Source: Chitinophagaceae bacterium (lineage in GTDB: Bacteria > Bacteroidota > Bacteroidia > Chitinophagales > Chitinophagaceae). Taken from it: a stretch of DNA of 41,719 bases. The number at the start of each line of letters is the position of its first letter. Within the stretch, counting starts at the first letter, position 1. Location of the stretch: the NCBI GenBank assembly GCA_027486835.1, contig JAIXOJ010000126.1:1-41719 (forward strand). Reading direction: 5' to 3'. A program made the translations under genes and the position numbers. Below the pieces are notes generated by a model. The model saw only the letters and a list, made by a program, of their open reading frames with translations, did no database searches and had not been told where the DNA came from. Positions 26,351 through 34,142 of this stretch are shown here, piece by piece.

Positions 26351-29300
26351 ATGAAACAAATTTTTTTACTCGTAACAATCACCGTACTATCTCTTATTGG
26401 CTTACAAGCTCAAACCACTAGCAACCCCACAGAGTCTGCGCAATCTTTTGGTGTATTTGTAAAAGGAAATGCCGCTTTAAAAGGAAGCCAAGCAGAAGGG
26501 TCTGTGGCAATGGGCGGAAACCTTAGCTTAGTAAGCGGAAATTTCACTGTAGCTGCTAACAGTTCTGGCAGTTTCGCCGTAAGCGGTATCAACATTGGTT
26601 TATTAGTTGGTGGTAAAATAGATTATACGAATGGAGGTAAAATTTTGGTGAACAATGGATACCTCAAAATAGGTGATGGCACTGGCAGCACCGTTTGGTA
26701 CAAAGACAACAATAACAACACTGGTAGCAACCTACAAGTAAATGCAGGCAGTTTTAACTCAAGTAATGGTATTCAATTACAAAGAAGTGCTTCTGCTTTG
26801 GGAGTAAGTTCAACGGTTAATCCAGTTATACAAAGTGGGTTGATTGATTTCAATGCAGCTTTCACCAAGTTTACTGCTACTTCTACTTGCCTTAAAGGGT
26901 ACGCTTCTAAAATCAGCTTGACTGACCCTAATGGCAACGCAATTGCTACTACCAATTTGCCAAGCCAAGTAAAAGTGAATTTAGTTAATGGCACTAACGT
27001 GTTAAACATTACTGGTACTGATTTAAACAACGTAAGCAATTTTACTTTCAACAACCAACCAGACGCTAGTAAAGTATTGGTGATCAACGTAAATGCTGCT
27101 GGTTCTTACACTTGGAAAGTTTGGAATCAAGCAGGCATTGGAAATTCAAGCGCTCCATATATTATTTATAACTTTTACAACACAACAGCACTAACTATTG
27201 ACGGTAATGCCATTGAAGGAACTGTTTTTGCGCCCTATGCTACTATCAACAAAACAAGTTCAAGCAATATCGATGGGCAAGTGATTGGTCTTTCTCTTTC
27301 AATGTCAAGCGGTGGTGGTAGTATTAATAATTATCCTTTTAAAGCAACCTTAGCCACTTGTGCAACCTGCACCCCCACTAGCTCTACCACTTATGCTTCT
27401 ATCTGTTCAGGGAGTACCTATAGATTCACTAGGAGTATGATTTGTAGAACATCTGGCACTTACACTGCTACGCTTATAAACGCCGCTGGATGCGACAGCA
27501 TAGCTACTTTGATACTAACTGTAAACGATAAAACCTATTCTACCACCAATGCGGCTATCTGTCCAGGTGGGGGTTACACTTTCAATGGTACAACTTATAA
27601 AACAGCAGGTACATACACGGCTACTTTAAAAAATGCCGGTGGATGCGATAGTGTTGCTACGCTAATTCTTTCCATCAAATCAACCTCAGTTTCATCAACC
27701 TCAGCAACTATTTGCCAAAGCGGAAGCTATACTTTCAATGGTACAACTTATAGAACTCCTGGAACATACACAGCCATGCTAACTAATTCAGTAGGGTGCG
27801 ACAGTACAGCTTCTTTGGTATTGGCTTATTCTGCTAACGCTACCAATATGTGGACAGGCGCAGTTTCTAACAATTGGAGTACAGCTGGTAACTGGTGCAA
27901 TAATGTAGTACCAAGTATCACTAGCGATGTATTGATTTCAACCGATGCGCCTAACATGCCAAGCGTTGCTATTTCTACTGTAAAAAATCTTACCCTCGTA
28001 GCTGGTACCACTTTAAATGTTACAGGCCTAATGCAGATTGCTGGTAACATCCAAGTGATAGGCACCGCTGCCAATGGCATTATCAATGCCACCAATGGTG
28101 TTATTGAAATGAATGGTACTACCGCTCAAAAAATTCCTGCTGGTGTGTTTGTAAACAAAACTGTTCAAAACCTAACCATCAACAATGCAGCAGGCGTAAC
28201 CTTAGAAGATACGTTGAAAGTGACTGGTGCCCTTCTTCCTACTCAAGGTACATTAATTACTAATGACAAATTGGTGTTGAAATCATCTGCTACTGGTACT
28301 GCAAGAATAGCTGCTGGTACTGGAAATTATATTTCTGGAAACGTAACAGTTGAACGTTATATCACTCCCAAAGCAGCCCGTAAATATTCATTTGTTGGCG
28401 CAACTGCTCCACAATCTGTACGTAACGGCTGGCAAAATCAAATCTACATTACTGGTGCTGGTAACGGTGGTACACCTTGTGGTGCAGGTTCAGGTAATGG
28501 TGGTGCAAATGACAAATACAACAGCAATGGTTTTGATAAAACCGTAACCAACACACCAACAGTTTACACTTACAATGAATCTCCAGTTAATGGCACTCGC
28601 TGGGTAGCCATCAAAAGCACTTCTGATAGCTTAATTCCTGGTAAAGGATATAGAGTTAATATCCGTGGTGACAGAAACAGCAGCACTGCTTCTTGCAACG
28701 ATCAATTAAACTCTAACACTCCTACTTCTCCACAAGCAGTAACCTTGAGTACAACTGGTAAAGTAAATATGGGCGATGTAACCGTAGCTTTAAACAATCC
28801 TTCTGTTCACAAATACACATTGTTAGCCAATCCTTATCCAAGTCAAATTAGTTTTTCTGCTTTTCAAGCAACTAATAGCGGTATCATTAGTAACAAAGTA
28901 TGGTGCTTTAGTCCTTTCGGAAATGGCAACTATGCTACTTACTCTGTTGGCTTAATAGCCAATGCTGCACAAGGTTATGACAATACTAATAGTAATTATA
29001 TAGCCGTAGGACAAGCTTTTTTTGTAGAAGCTTCCACAAATGGTTCAGTAACATTTAAAGAAAATCATAAAATAGCTGGTAACATACCTAACACACAATT
29101 CTTTGGTACTGCCAACAATAAATTAATGAGAATCGGATTAAATTCTAACACTAACGCATTGCTTGATGAAGTAGTAGTAAGATTCAATGGATATGGTTCT
29201 ACTAGCTATTCTACAGATTGGGATGCAACATCATTCAGCGGTAGCGCACAATCATTGGCCATCATTAAAGGTGCTTATCGCTTAGCCATTGCTACCCGTC

Positions 29301-30085
29301 CTGACAATTTTCAAATTGATACCGTGCAATTGAGCGTTAAGAGCAGCACTGCTGGAAGTTTCCGCTTATCCATGAGCGATTTTGCAGGATTAAATACATT
29401 GTCTAGCATTACTTTAAGAGATAAATTCTTAGGCACCAGCATCAATGTGGACAGTGTTAGCACTTACGATTTTAGCGTAACCAGCGATTCCCTAAGTAAA
29501 GGCGATAATCGTTTTGAATTGGTTTTCAAAGCAGGTGGTACCACATTGCCAGTTCATTTTACCAACATCACCGCAGCTAAAAAAGAACAATCAGTAGCCG
29601 TTAAATGGGAAGTATCTAAAGAAATCAATGTAGCTGCTTACACAGTAGAAAGAAGCATTGATGGTGTTCGTTTTCTAACAATCGCCACTGTAAAAGCAAT
29701 CGGTTCTACAGGTTACACTGCACTTGACAACCAACCTTCTACAACTGCGAAAGCATACTACAGAATCAAAGCCAACGATCTAAATGGTGCTGCGACTTAT
29801 AGCCAAATGGTGGTTGTTAGCAACAATGCTAGCACAGAGGCAATAGAAGTAATTGCTTCTAGCAACGACATCATCAAATTAAATATTAGCTTGTCAGAAA
29901 CTAAAGATGTACAGTTTGTTTTAACCAGCATGAATGGTAAATCAATCGTACTAAAAAACATGAACTTATCAAAAGGCAATAACAGCTTAAGCCTATCATT
30001 ACCTACTTCTTTATCAGCAGGTATTTACAGCCTTAAAGCAATTGGAATGAATGGCGAAAACGTAAAAAAATTCATGGTCAAATAA
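26351..30085 (+). CDS. Large secreted choice-of-anchor-A protein with T9SS C-terminus
   Basis: About 1244 residues from the ATG at 26351 (another ATG is at 26348). Signal peptide: KQIFLLVTITVLSLIGLQAQ. Residues about 30-335 are a choice-of-anchor-A (collagen-binding-like) domain: FGVFVKGNAALKGSQAEGSV, AMGGNL, LVGGKIDYTNGG, YNFYNTTALTIDGNAIEGTVFAPYA, then IDGQVIG. Three degenerate ~48-residue repeats follow (about 345-490), each with C-x-G-x-Y-x-F and GTYTATL...AGCDS. A beta-solenoid-like stretch (about 495-650) comes next, then a large beta domain. The end holds the LPVHFTNI...VKWEVSKEINVAAYTVERS module and a T9SS-type sorting end (GENVKKFMVK). It is probably a cell-surface adhesin or matrix protein. 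Ligand unknown. Confidence 0.88.
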   Translation: MKQIFLLVTITVLSLIGLQAQTTSNPTESAQSFGVFVKGNAALKGSQAEGSVAMGGNLSLVSGNFTVAANSSGSFAVSGINIGLLVGGKIDYTNGGKILVNNGYLKIGDGTGSTVWYKDNNNNTGSNLQVNAGSFNSSNGIQLQRSASALGVSSTVNPVIQSGLIDFNAAFTKFTATSTCLKGYASKISLTDPNGNAIATTNLPSQVKVNLVNGTNVLNITGTDLNNVSNFTFNNQPDASKVLVINVNAAGSYTWKVWNQAGIGNSSAPYIIYNFYNTTALTIDGNAIEGTVFAPYATINKTSSSNIDGQVIGLSLSMSSGGGSINNYPFKATLATCATCTPTSSTTYASICSGSTYRFTRSMICRTSGTYTATLINAAGCDSIATLILTVNDKTYSTTNAAICPGGGYTFNGTTYKTAGTYTATLKNAGGCDSVATLILSIKSTSVSSTSATICQSGSYTFNGTTYRTPGTYTAMLTNSVGCDSTASLVLAYSANATNMWTGAVSNNWSTAGNWCNNVVPSITSDVLISTDAPNMPSVAISTVKNLTLVAGTTLNVTGLMQIAGNIQVIGTAANGIINATNGVIEMNGTTAQKIPAGVFVNKTVQNLTINNAAGVTLEDTLKVTGALLPTQGTLITNDKLVLKSSATGTARIAAGTGNYISGNVTVERYITPKAARKYSFVGATAPQSVRNGWQNQIYITGAGNGGTPCGAGSGNGGANDKYNSNGFDKTVTNTPTVYTYNESPVNGTRWVAIKSTSDSLIPGKGYRVNIRGDRNSSTASCNDQLNSNTPTSPQAVTLSTTGKVNMGDVTVALNNPSVHKYTLLANPYPSQISFSAFQATNSGIISNKVWCFSPFGNGNYATYSVGLIANAAQGYDNTNSNYIAVGQAFFVEASTNGSVTFKENHKIAGNIPNTQFFGTANNKLMRIGLNSNTNALLDEVVVRFNGYGSTSYSTDWDATSFSGSAQSLAIIKGAYRLAIATRPDNFQIDTVQLSVKSSTAGSFRLSMSDFAGLNTLSSITLRDKFLGTSINVDSVSTYDFSVTSDSLSKGDNRFELVFKAGGTTLPVHFTNITAAKKEQSVAVKWEVSKEINVAAYTVERSIDGVRFLTIATVKAIGSTGYTALDNQPSTTAKAYYRIKANDLNGAATYSQMVVVSNNASTEAIEVIASSNDIIKLNISLSETKDVQFVLTSMNGKSIVLKNMNLSKGNNSLSLSLPTSLSAGIYSLKAIGMNGENVKKFMVK

Positions 30086-30108
30086 TTTAAAACTGGTTTT
30101 TCTTTTCT

Positions 30109-30150
30109 ATAAAAAAGGTCTTTAGGAGCATGCTCTTAAAGACCTTTTTT
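30109..30150 (+). terminator. Rho-independent terminator
   Basis: Stem AAAAAAGGTCTTTA with TAAAGACCTTTTTT (about 30111-30150), closed by a GGAGCATGCTCT segment that is itself self-complementary. It lies 25 bp after the anchor-A gene stop. Confidence 0.93.
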
Positions 30151-30197
30151 GTTAATAGAAAGGGTATTATGTCTTTTGAAATAAACGAATAGCGTAA

Positions 30198-30512
30198 TTA
30201 TTGTCCTACGCTAATGTTCAAATTGGGCAGCTCTACTTGAAACTTAACTTTAGCTTTCAATGCGGTAAATACTTTCATCAATGTGTCAATAGAAACATTG
30301 CTCGCATTGCTTTCAAGTCTTGAAATCTGCGCCTTTTGTACGCCTATCAGTTTACCCAATTCTTCCTGAGTCAAATGGCGTTCTAGGCGTATCTGTTTGA
30401 TAGCTTGGCCAACTAACTCCAATTTTAATTCGTATTCGAATTTGTCTCTGTTCGGAGTTCCAATTTTGCCAAGAAGTTCATCTTGAACTTCTTCTAATGA
30501 ATATGTTTTCAT
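30198..30512 (-). CDS. XRE-family HTH regulator (HigA-like antitoxin type)
   Basis: 104 residues. The helix-turn-helix is at about 33-85: VGQAIKQIRLERHLTQEELGKLIGVQKAQISRLE with the turn LGKLIGVQKAQIS. The N-terminal arm (TYSLEEVQDELLGKIGTPNRDKFEYELKLE) is typical of HigA-like antitoxins, whose toxin gene normally sits just upstream on the same strand. Upstream here (30513-30662) there is no toxin-like frame, so it is either an orphan antitoxin or a stand-alone regulator. Confidence 0.82.
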   Translation of the reverse strand: MKTYSLEEVQDELLGKIGTPNRDKFEYELKLELVGQAIKQIRLERHLTQEELGKLIGVQKAQISRLESNASNVSIDTLMKVFTALKAKVKFQVELPNLNISVGQ

Positions 30513-30662
30513 TTATTTTCTTTACTTTCTTTTTAACAATAAATTGAACTAGGAAAAGCAATAACAAATCCCATTTGTCGCTTTCATTCTAACCCCTTAA
30601 TTGTTATTCCTTAAGCATCCTGAATCTCTGACTTTGTAAATAAAACCACACCTAATTTCCAA

Positions 30663-31685
30663 TTACTCCCCTTCTATATGATACAAATCGTGCAATAATT
30701 TGGATTTGCGTTTAAACAGCCGCACCATATTAGATGGTGATAGGATTTTCAACCCCTCACCAAAGCCGAGTAGTTCGCGATCTAGTTCAAAATTGGGGAT
30801 GACGTCTATAGAAAAAACAATTCCGTTTTTCTGCTCTTCCACCACTTGTTGGGATGGATGGATGGGCTTGGTTCTTATGTAGGGGGCTTGTATATGGTTG
30901 GCAAAGAAGACAATATGCGTAGGTGTTTCTGCAAAATTGCGCGTTACGCCTACTATATCTTTGAAATAAGTGTGTGGGTTAAAGTCTTTGTTAATGCGAT
31001 ATACTTCACTAGGTAGTGGTTCAATTTCTTGTATCCTATCTAATGCAAGCGTTCAAATAATTTTATCCATTTTTTTCATTCCTAATAGAAACCATCTGTT
31101 GCGGTATTCTTTTAAGAGGTATGGGTATATAATGATCTGTTCTGCAGACCTTGCTTTGAAGGATTGATAAGTGATCTGCACCGTAGTTTGACTAATAATC
31201 AGCTTATACAACTTGTCAAGCCACTGAATTCCTTTGAGTAGTTCGTTTTTTTCAAAATCAATTACCGAAGGTTGATGGTGCTGTTCGCTATAAATCTTGT
31301 CTTCTAGCTTGTTCACCATTTCCGTCATGTCGTTAAAATGGCTGAATCCTTTGAATTGTTGCAATAAGTGGGCTACTTCCTGCAATATGCTAAGATCCTG
31401 TGTGGTGAGGGGACTGTTCGCAATTGAATAGTCTGCATCTTCATAGCTATAATATTTTTTGTCAGTAACAATGATGGGTGCAGAATAACCAAGCTTGTCG
31501 CTACGCATGGCTTGTAAATCCATACGGATGGTGCGTAGGCTAATGGGTTTGTTGATGCCTTCGTATTCATACAAAGCATCAGCACAAGCATCCATCAAGC
31601 TTTCAATCGTCCATTTTTTTCGACGGTTTTGCAGGCATTTGTCAATAGTGCGGTAGCGTATTAGGGCATTACGGTTAACGGGCAT
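30663..31685 (-). pseudogene. WYL-domain transcriptional regulator interrupted by one in-frame TGA
   Basis: The N-terminal 210 codons (31685-31056) hold a winged HTH and most of a WYL domain (LLKEYRNRWFLLGMKKMDKII). TGA follows at 31055-31053, then the same frame stays open to 30663: TLALDRIQEIEPLPSEVYRI, NPHTYFKDIVGVTRNF and the WYL C-terminal part NFELDRELLGFGEGLKILSP. There is no frame change, so a single base substitution explains the break. Restoring CGA (Arg) gives I-R-T-L-A-L-D-R-I, the normal family sequence. The combined length of about 340 residues is normal for this family. It is divergent from rsr, so it is the likely regulator of the Ro/Y RNA locus. Real nonsense mutation, read-through and sequencing error cannot be separated here. 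Confidence 0.88.
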
Positions 31686-31787
31686 AATAAACCCTCACCC
31701 CCTTAAGTGGGGCATGAGATGCCGTAAAAATAAAGGTTCATTTGAAAAAATAAAACCGCCATTTCTATAAATAATTCTCCCTTAAAG

Positions 31788-31818
31788 GCACAGTGGAAAA
31801 AAATATTTTTCACTGTGC
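31788..31818. promoter_or_regulatory. Near-perfect palindrome in the WYL-rsr divergent promoter region
   Basis: GCACAGTG (31788-31795) and CACTGTGC (31811-31818) are exact complements, joined by an A-run and T-run that also pair. A related half-site GCACACTG occurs at about 31828-31835. The site lies between the divergent WYL regulator and rsr, 60 bp before the rsr start, so it is a candidate operator for the WYL protein. Confidence 0.6.
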
Positions 31819-31864
31819 AAAAAGACTGCACACTGGTGTTTCAGTTTTGTGTCATCAAAGAAAA

Positions 31865-31873
31865 AAGGAGGTG
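31865..31873 (+). promoter_or_regulatory. Strong Shine-Dalgarno of rsr
   Basis: AAGGAGGTG, with GGAGG at 31867-31871 and a 6-base spacer to the ATG at 31878. Such a complete anti-SD match is not seen before the other genes of this window and fixes the rsr start, ruling out the ATG at 31815. Confidence 0.85.
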
Positions 31874-31877
31874 TAAC

Positions 31878-33404
31878 ATGAAGTTTAATTTTTTTGCTAA
31901 GAAGAAAGAAGTAGTAGTTGAAACGGTAAATCATGCAGGGGAAAAGGCATTTGTGCTTACACCACAAATGGAATTGTACACGGCTGTTGCTACTGCAGGA
32001 TTAAACGATCAGTTTTATGAAAAAGAAGCGGACAAAATGGAGCGTATCAAAGGATTGATTGCCAAAAACAATCCTGCTTTCGTAGCTAAGTTGGCCATTT
32101 ATACTCGGGAACAAATGTATTTGCGTTCCATTCCTATTGTGATGACGGTAGAACTGGCCAAGGTGCATAAGGGTGATAGCACCATTAGCAAATTGGCCTA
32201 CAGGGTGGTGCAACGTGCTGATGAAATTCCTGAAATGCTTGCTTACTACACCCTAGCAAACGGGAGAAACGAGGTGAAACAATTGAACAAACTGAGCAAA
32301 CAATTGCAAAAAGGTTTGGCAGGTGCATTCAATAAGTTTGATGAGTATCAGTTTGCCAAATACAATCGGGAAGGTCAGGTTAAGTTGAAAGATGCTTTGT
32401 TTATAGTACACCCTAAAGCTAAGGATGAAACCCAGCAAGCGGTTTTTAATAAGATTGTAAAGGATGAATTGGAAACACCTTACACTTGGGAAGTGGAGCT
32501 TAGCGTGTTGGGACAAAAAGATTTTACCAACGAGGCACAAAAGAAAGCTGCTGTAAAGGCCAAGTGGGAGGAACTTATTTTTAGCAACAAGCTGGGCTAT
32601 ATGGCCACGCTTCGGAATCTTAGAAACATGCTGGAAGCGGATGTGAACTTTGCAGCTATTCAGAAAGTGTGCGACTATTTGTCCAACCCAAAAGCGGTTG
32701 CCAACAGCAAGCAGTTCCCTTTCCGTTTCTTGAGTGCTTACAGGGAGTTGAAGGAAGTGCAAAACGGTTTTGTACCTACGATATTAGAAGCTTTGGAAGA
32801 AGCTGTATTGCATAGTGCAGCCAATATTGCTGGTTACAAGGGTAACACAAGGGTGGTGGTGGCCGCGGATGTAAGCGGTAGTATGCACCATGCCGTAAGC
32901 CCGAAAAGCAAAATCATGTACTATGATATTGGTTTAATGCTGGCTATGTTACTCAAATCTCGTTGTGCAAATGTGATCACTGGTATGTTCGGCGACATCT
33001 GGAAACCAATAAACGTTCCCCAAAGAAATATACTTGCCAATGTGCAAGAATTTTATAGGAGGGAAGGTGAAGTTGGCTACAGCACCAATGGTTATTTGGT
33101 TATCCAAGATTTAATTACCCAAAAAAGGATAGTAGATAAAGTGATGTTGTTTACTGACTGTCAATTGTGGAACAGCAAAGGAGATGGCAGCAGTATAGAT
33201 ATGCTATGGAAAGCATACAAACGTATTTCACCAGGTGCTAAACTTTATTTGTTTGACCTCTCTGGTTACGGCACTACCCCATTGAATGTTCAAAGGGACG
33301 ACGTGTACTTGATTGCTGGATGGAGCGATAGAATATTCAATGTACTAGATTCCATAGAAAATGGTAGCAATGCCTTACAATTGATTGATGAAATTACTTT
33401 TTAA
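31878..33404 (+). CDS. rsr: TROVE-domain Ro60-like RNA-binding protein
   Basis: 508 residues. Residues about 28-310 are the TROVE module, an alpha-helical HEAT-like ring: AFVLTPQMELYTAVATAGLNDQFYE, FVAKLAIYTREQMYLRSIPIVMTVELAK, YRVVQRADEIPEMLAYYTL. Residues about 322-508 are a von Willebrand A-type domain with a complete MIDAS D331-x-S-G-S (VVVAADVSGSMHHAV) and LFTDCQLWN. This is the build of Ro60 and bacterial Rsr, doughnut-shaped proteins that bind Y RNAs on the outer face and misfolded or decaying RNA ends in the central hole, and which in bacteria cooperate with PNPase or other nucleases. Six Y-RNA-like genes follow directly downstream, which fits this job. No rtcB or rtcA lies nearby. 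Confidence 0.95.
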   Translation: MKFNFFAKKKEVVVETVNHAGEKAFVLTPQMELYTAVATAGLNDQFYEKEADKMERIKGLIAKNNPAFVAKLAIYTREQMYLRSIPIVMTVELAKVHKGDSTISKLAYRVVQRADEIPEMLAYYTLANGRNEVKQLNKLSKQLQKGLAGAFNKFDEYQFAKYNREGQVKLKDALFIVHPKAKDETQQAVFNKIVKDELETPYTWEVELSVLGQKDFTNEAQKKAAVKAKWEELIFSNKLGYMATLRNLRNMLEADVNFAAIQKVCDYLSNPKAVANSKQFPFRFLSAYRELKEVQNGFVPTILEALEEAVLHSAANIAGYKGNTRVVVAADVSGSMHHAVSPKSKIMYYDIGLMLAMLLKSRCANVITGMFGDIWKPINVPQRNILANVQEFYRREGEVGYSTNGYLVIQDLITQKRIVDKVMLFTDCQLWNSKGDGSSIDMLWKAYKRISPGAKLYLFDLSGYGTTPLNVQRDDVYLIAGWSDRIFNVLDSIENGSNALQLIDEITF

Positions 33405-33428
33405 GGCGCAACCATCATGTGTACTAAT

Positions 33429-33457
33429 AGCAGCCTTGCAGGGGCAAGGCTGCTTAT
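33429..33457 (+). terminator. Hairpin after rsr (terminator or processing stem)
   Basis: AGCAGCCTTGC pairs with GCAAGGCTGCT (11 bp, AGGGG-type loop region), 25 bp after the rsr stop. What follows is TATTTAAA and not a clean T-run, so partial read-through into the RNA array 14 bp further on is plausible. Confidence 0.7.
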
Positions 33458-33470
33458 TTAAACTAATTTG

Positions 33471-33619
33471 AAAATAGTAAGGATGTCGTTAGGATTGGGA
33501 TACATCGTCTCCTAAACGAGGGCTAGTGTTCCAAAGCAATTTGGAAAGAGGTGCAAATCCTCTGCTTGAAGGCCGCCCAATTACCCATTCCCAATCCGCC
33601 TGTTACTCCTGAAATTTTT
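33471..33619 (+). ncRNA. Y-RNA-like gene 1 of 6
   Basis: Outer pairing AAAAT/ATTTT and AGGA (33480-33483) with TCCT (33607-33610). Conserved loop 5' TGTCGTTA (33484-33491), 3' GCCTGTTAC (33598-33606). Helix 2 GGATTGGGA (33492-33500) with TCCCAATCC (33589-33597), 9 bp perfect. The insert differs from the others: a 4-bp stem with a 7-base CTCCTAA loop (33505-33519), a 7-bp hairpin with a GCAA tetraloop (33529-33546) and a T-arm-like hairpin AGAGG/CCTCT with a TGCAAAT loop (33547-33563). The acceptor mimic is vestigial (GCTTGAAGGC) and no D-arm is seen. It shares the scaffold, so it is probably a diverged Y RNA. Confidence 0.72.
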
Positions 33620-33622
33620 ACT

Positions 33623-33729
33623 GAAAGGTGTCGTACAAAAGGGATACTTCGGTGGCTAGTTGGTTCGAATCCAAAACCGCCAGTGGCGGTTAGACTCCCT
33701 TTTGGCTTCATTACCCTTTCTTTATTTTA
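33623..33729 (+). ncRNA. Y-RNA-like gene 2 of 6 (no D-arm)
   Basis: Helix 1 GAAAGG (33623-33628) with CCTTTC (33715-33720). Loop 5' TGTCGTA, 3' GCTTCATTAC. Helix 2 CAAAAGGGA (33636-33644) with TCCCTTTTG (33696-33704), 9 bp perfect. Then the conserved TACTTCG. The T-arm is TTGG-TTCGAAT-CCAA (33660-33674), followed at once by an acceptor-like hairpin AACCGCC/GGCGGTT with an AGT loop (33675-33691). Only AGAC separates that from helix 2, so the D-arm of the tRNA mimic is missing. A T-rich tail follows. Confidence 0.82.
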
Positions 33730-33883
33730 TGTGGAGGTGCCGTAGGACAGCGTTACTTCGGTTAAAGCACTTGCAAACCTGCAAGAGTCGCAGGTTCAAG
33801 TCCTGCTTACCCAAGCTTTTGATTGAGGTAATGGCTATGTTAATACAGTCGCTGTTCGCCCTATTGCCTCCCATTACTTTTTT
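33729..33883 (+). ncRNA. Y-RNA-like gene 3 of 6 (degenerate tRNA mimic plus extra hairpin)
   Basis: Helix 1 ATG-T-GGAGG (33729-33737) with CCTCC-CAT, one bulged base. Loop 5' TGCCGTA (33738-33744), 3' GCCCTATTGC. Helix 2 GGACAGCG (33745-33752) with CGCTGTTC (33850-33857), 8 bp perfect. Extra hairpin CTTGC/GCAAG (33770-33785). T-arm GCAGG-TTCAAGT-CCTGC (33790-33806), the best T-arm in the array apart from copies 5 and 6. Acceptor hairpin TTACC-CAA with TTG-A-GGTAA (33807-33831). D-arm-like GGCT/AGTC (33833-33850) without the usual GG in its loop. Ends in six T. Confidence 0.8.
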
Positions 33884-33884
33884 G

Positions 33885-33967
33885 TAAACTAGTGTGCCGT
33901 AGTGTAGTGTTACTTCGATTCTGTCACAATCCCAAACGTCACTATGCGTTTGTTGCCACGGGTTTAT
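33885..33967 (+). ncRNA. Y-RNA-like gene 4 of 6 (minimal, no tRNA mimic)
   Basis: About 83 nt. Helix 1 TAAACTAGTG (33885-33894) with CACGGGTTTA (33957-33966), one mismatch. Loop 5' TGCCGTA (33895-33901), 3' GTTTGTTGC (33948-33956). Helix 2 GTGTAGTG (33902-33909) with CACTATGC (33940-33947), 8 bp. Then TTACTTCG and a 30-base apical loop with no T-arm or D-arm. It is the only copy reduced to the Ro-binding scaffold. A competing local hairpin CAAACG/CGTTTG is possible. Confidence 0.75.
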
Positions 33968-33973
33968 GAATAT

Positions 33974-34119
33974 ACCAACAGGTGCCGTAGAAAATGGATA
34001 CTTCTAATTCCGACATTAGGTCGCTGGTTCAAATCCAGCCCTGCTGCAAAGGCAGTAGGTAGCTCAGCCCGGTAGAGCTAATGAAAAAGCACCTTTTTCG
34101 ATATTGCCCTGTTGGTTTT
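33974..34119 (+). ncRNA. Y-RNA-like gene 5 of 6 (YrlA-type, full permuted tRNA mimic)
   Basis: Helix 1 ACCAACAGG (33974-33982) with CCTGTTGGT (34108-34116), 9 bp perfect. Loop 5' TGCCGTA, 3' GATATTGC. Helix 2 GAAAATGG (33990-33997) with CCTTTTTC (34092-34099), one mismatch. Insert in permuted tRNA order: T-arm GCTGG-TTCAAAT-CCAGC (34023-34039), acceptor CCTGCTGC/GCAGTAGG, 8 bp closed by AAAG (34040-34059), then TA and D-arm GCTC-AGCCCGGTA-GAGC (34062-34078). This is the architecture of bacterial Y RNAs of the YrlA type, whose effector module mimics tRNA with the acceptor ends joined. There is no anticodon arm. Confidence 0.9.
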
Positions 34120-34142
34120 ATTATTTCTTTGGTTAAGAAAAC

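Noticed and set aside
31815-31877. N-terminal extension of the TROVE protein from the ATG at 31815
   Set aside because: The added 21 residues overlap the promoter region, and the ATG at 31878 has a strong, well-spaced Shine-Dalgarno and family-like N-terminus.
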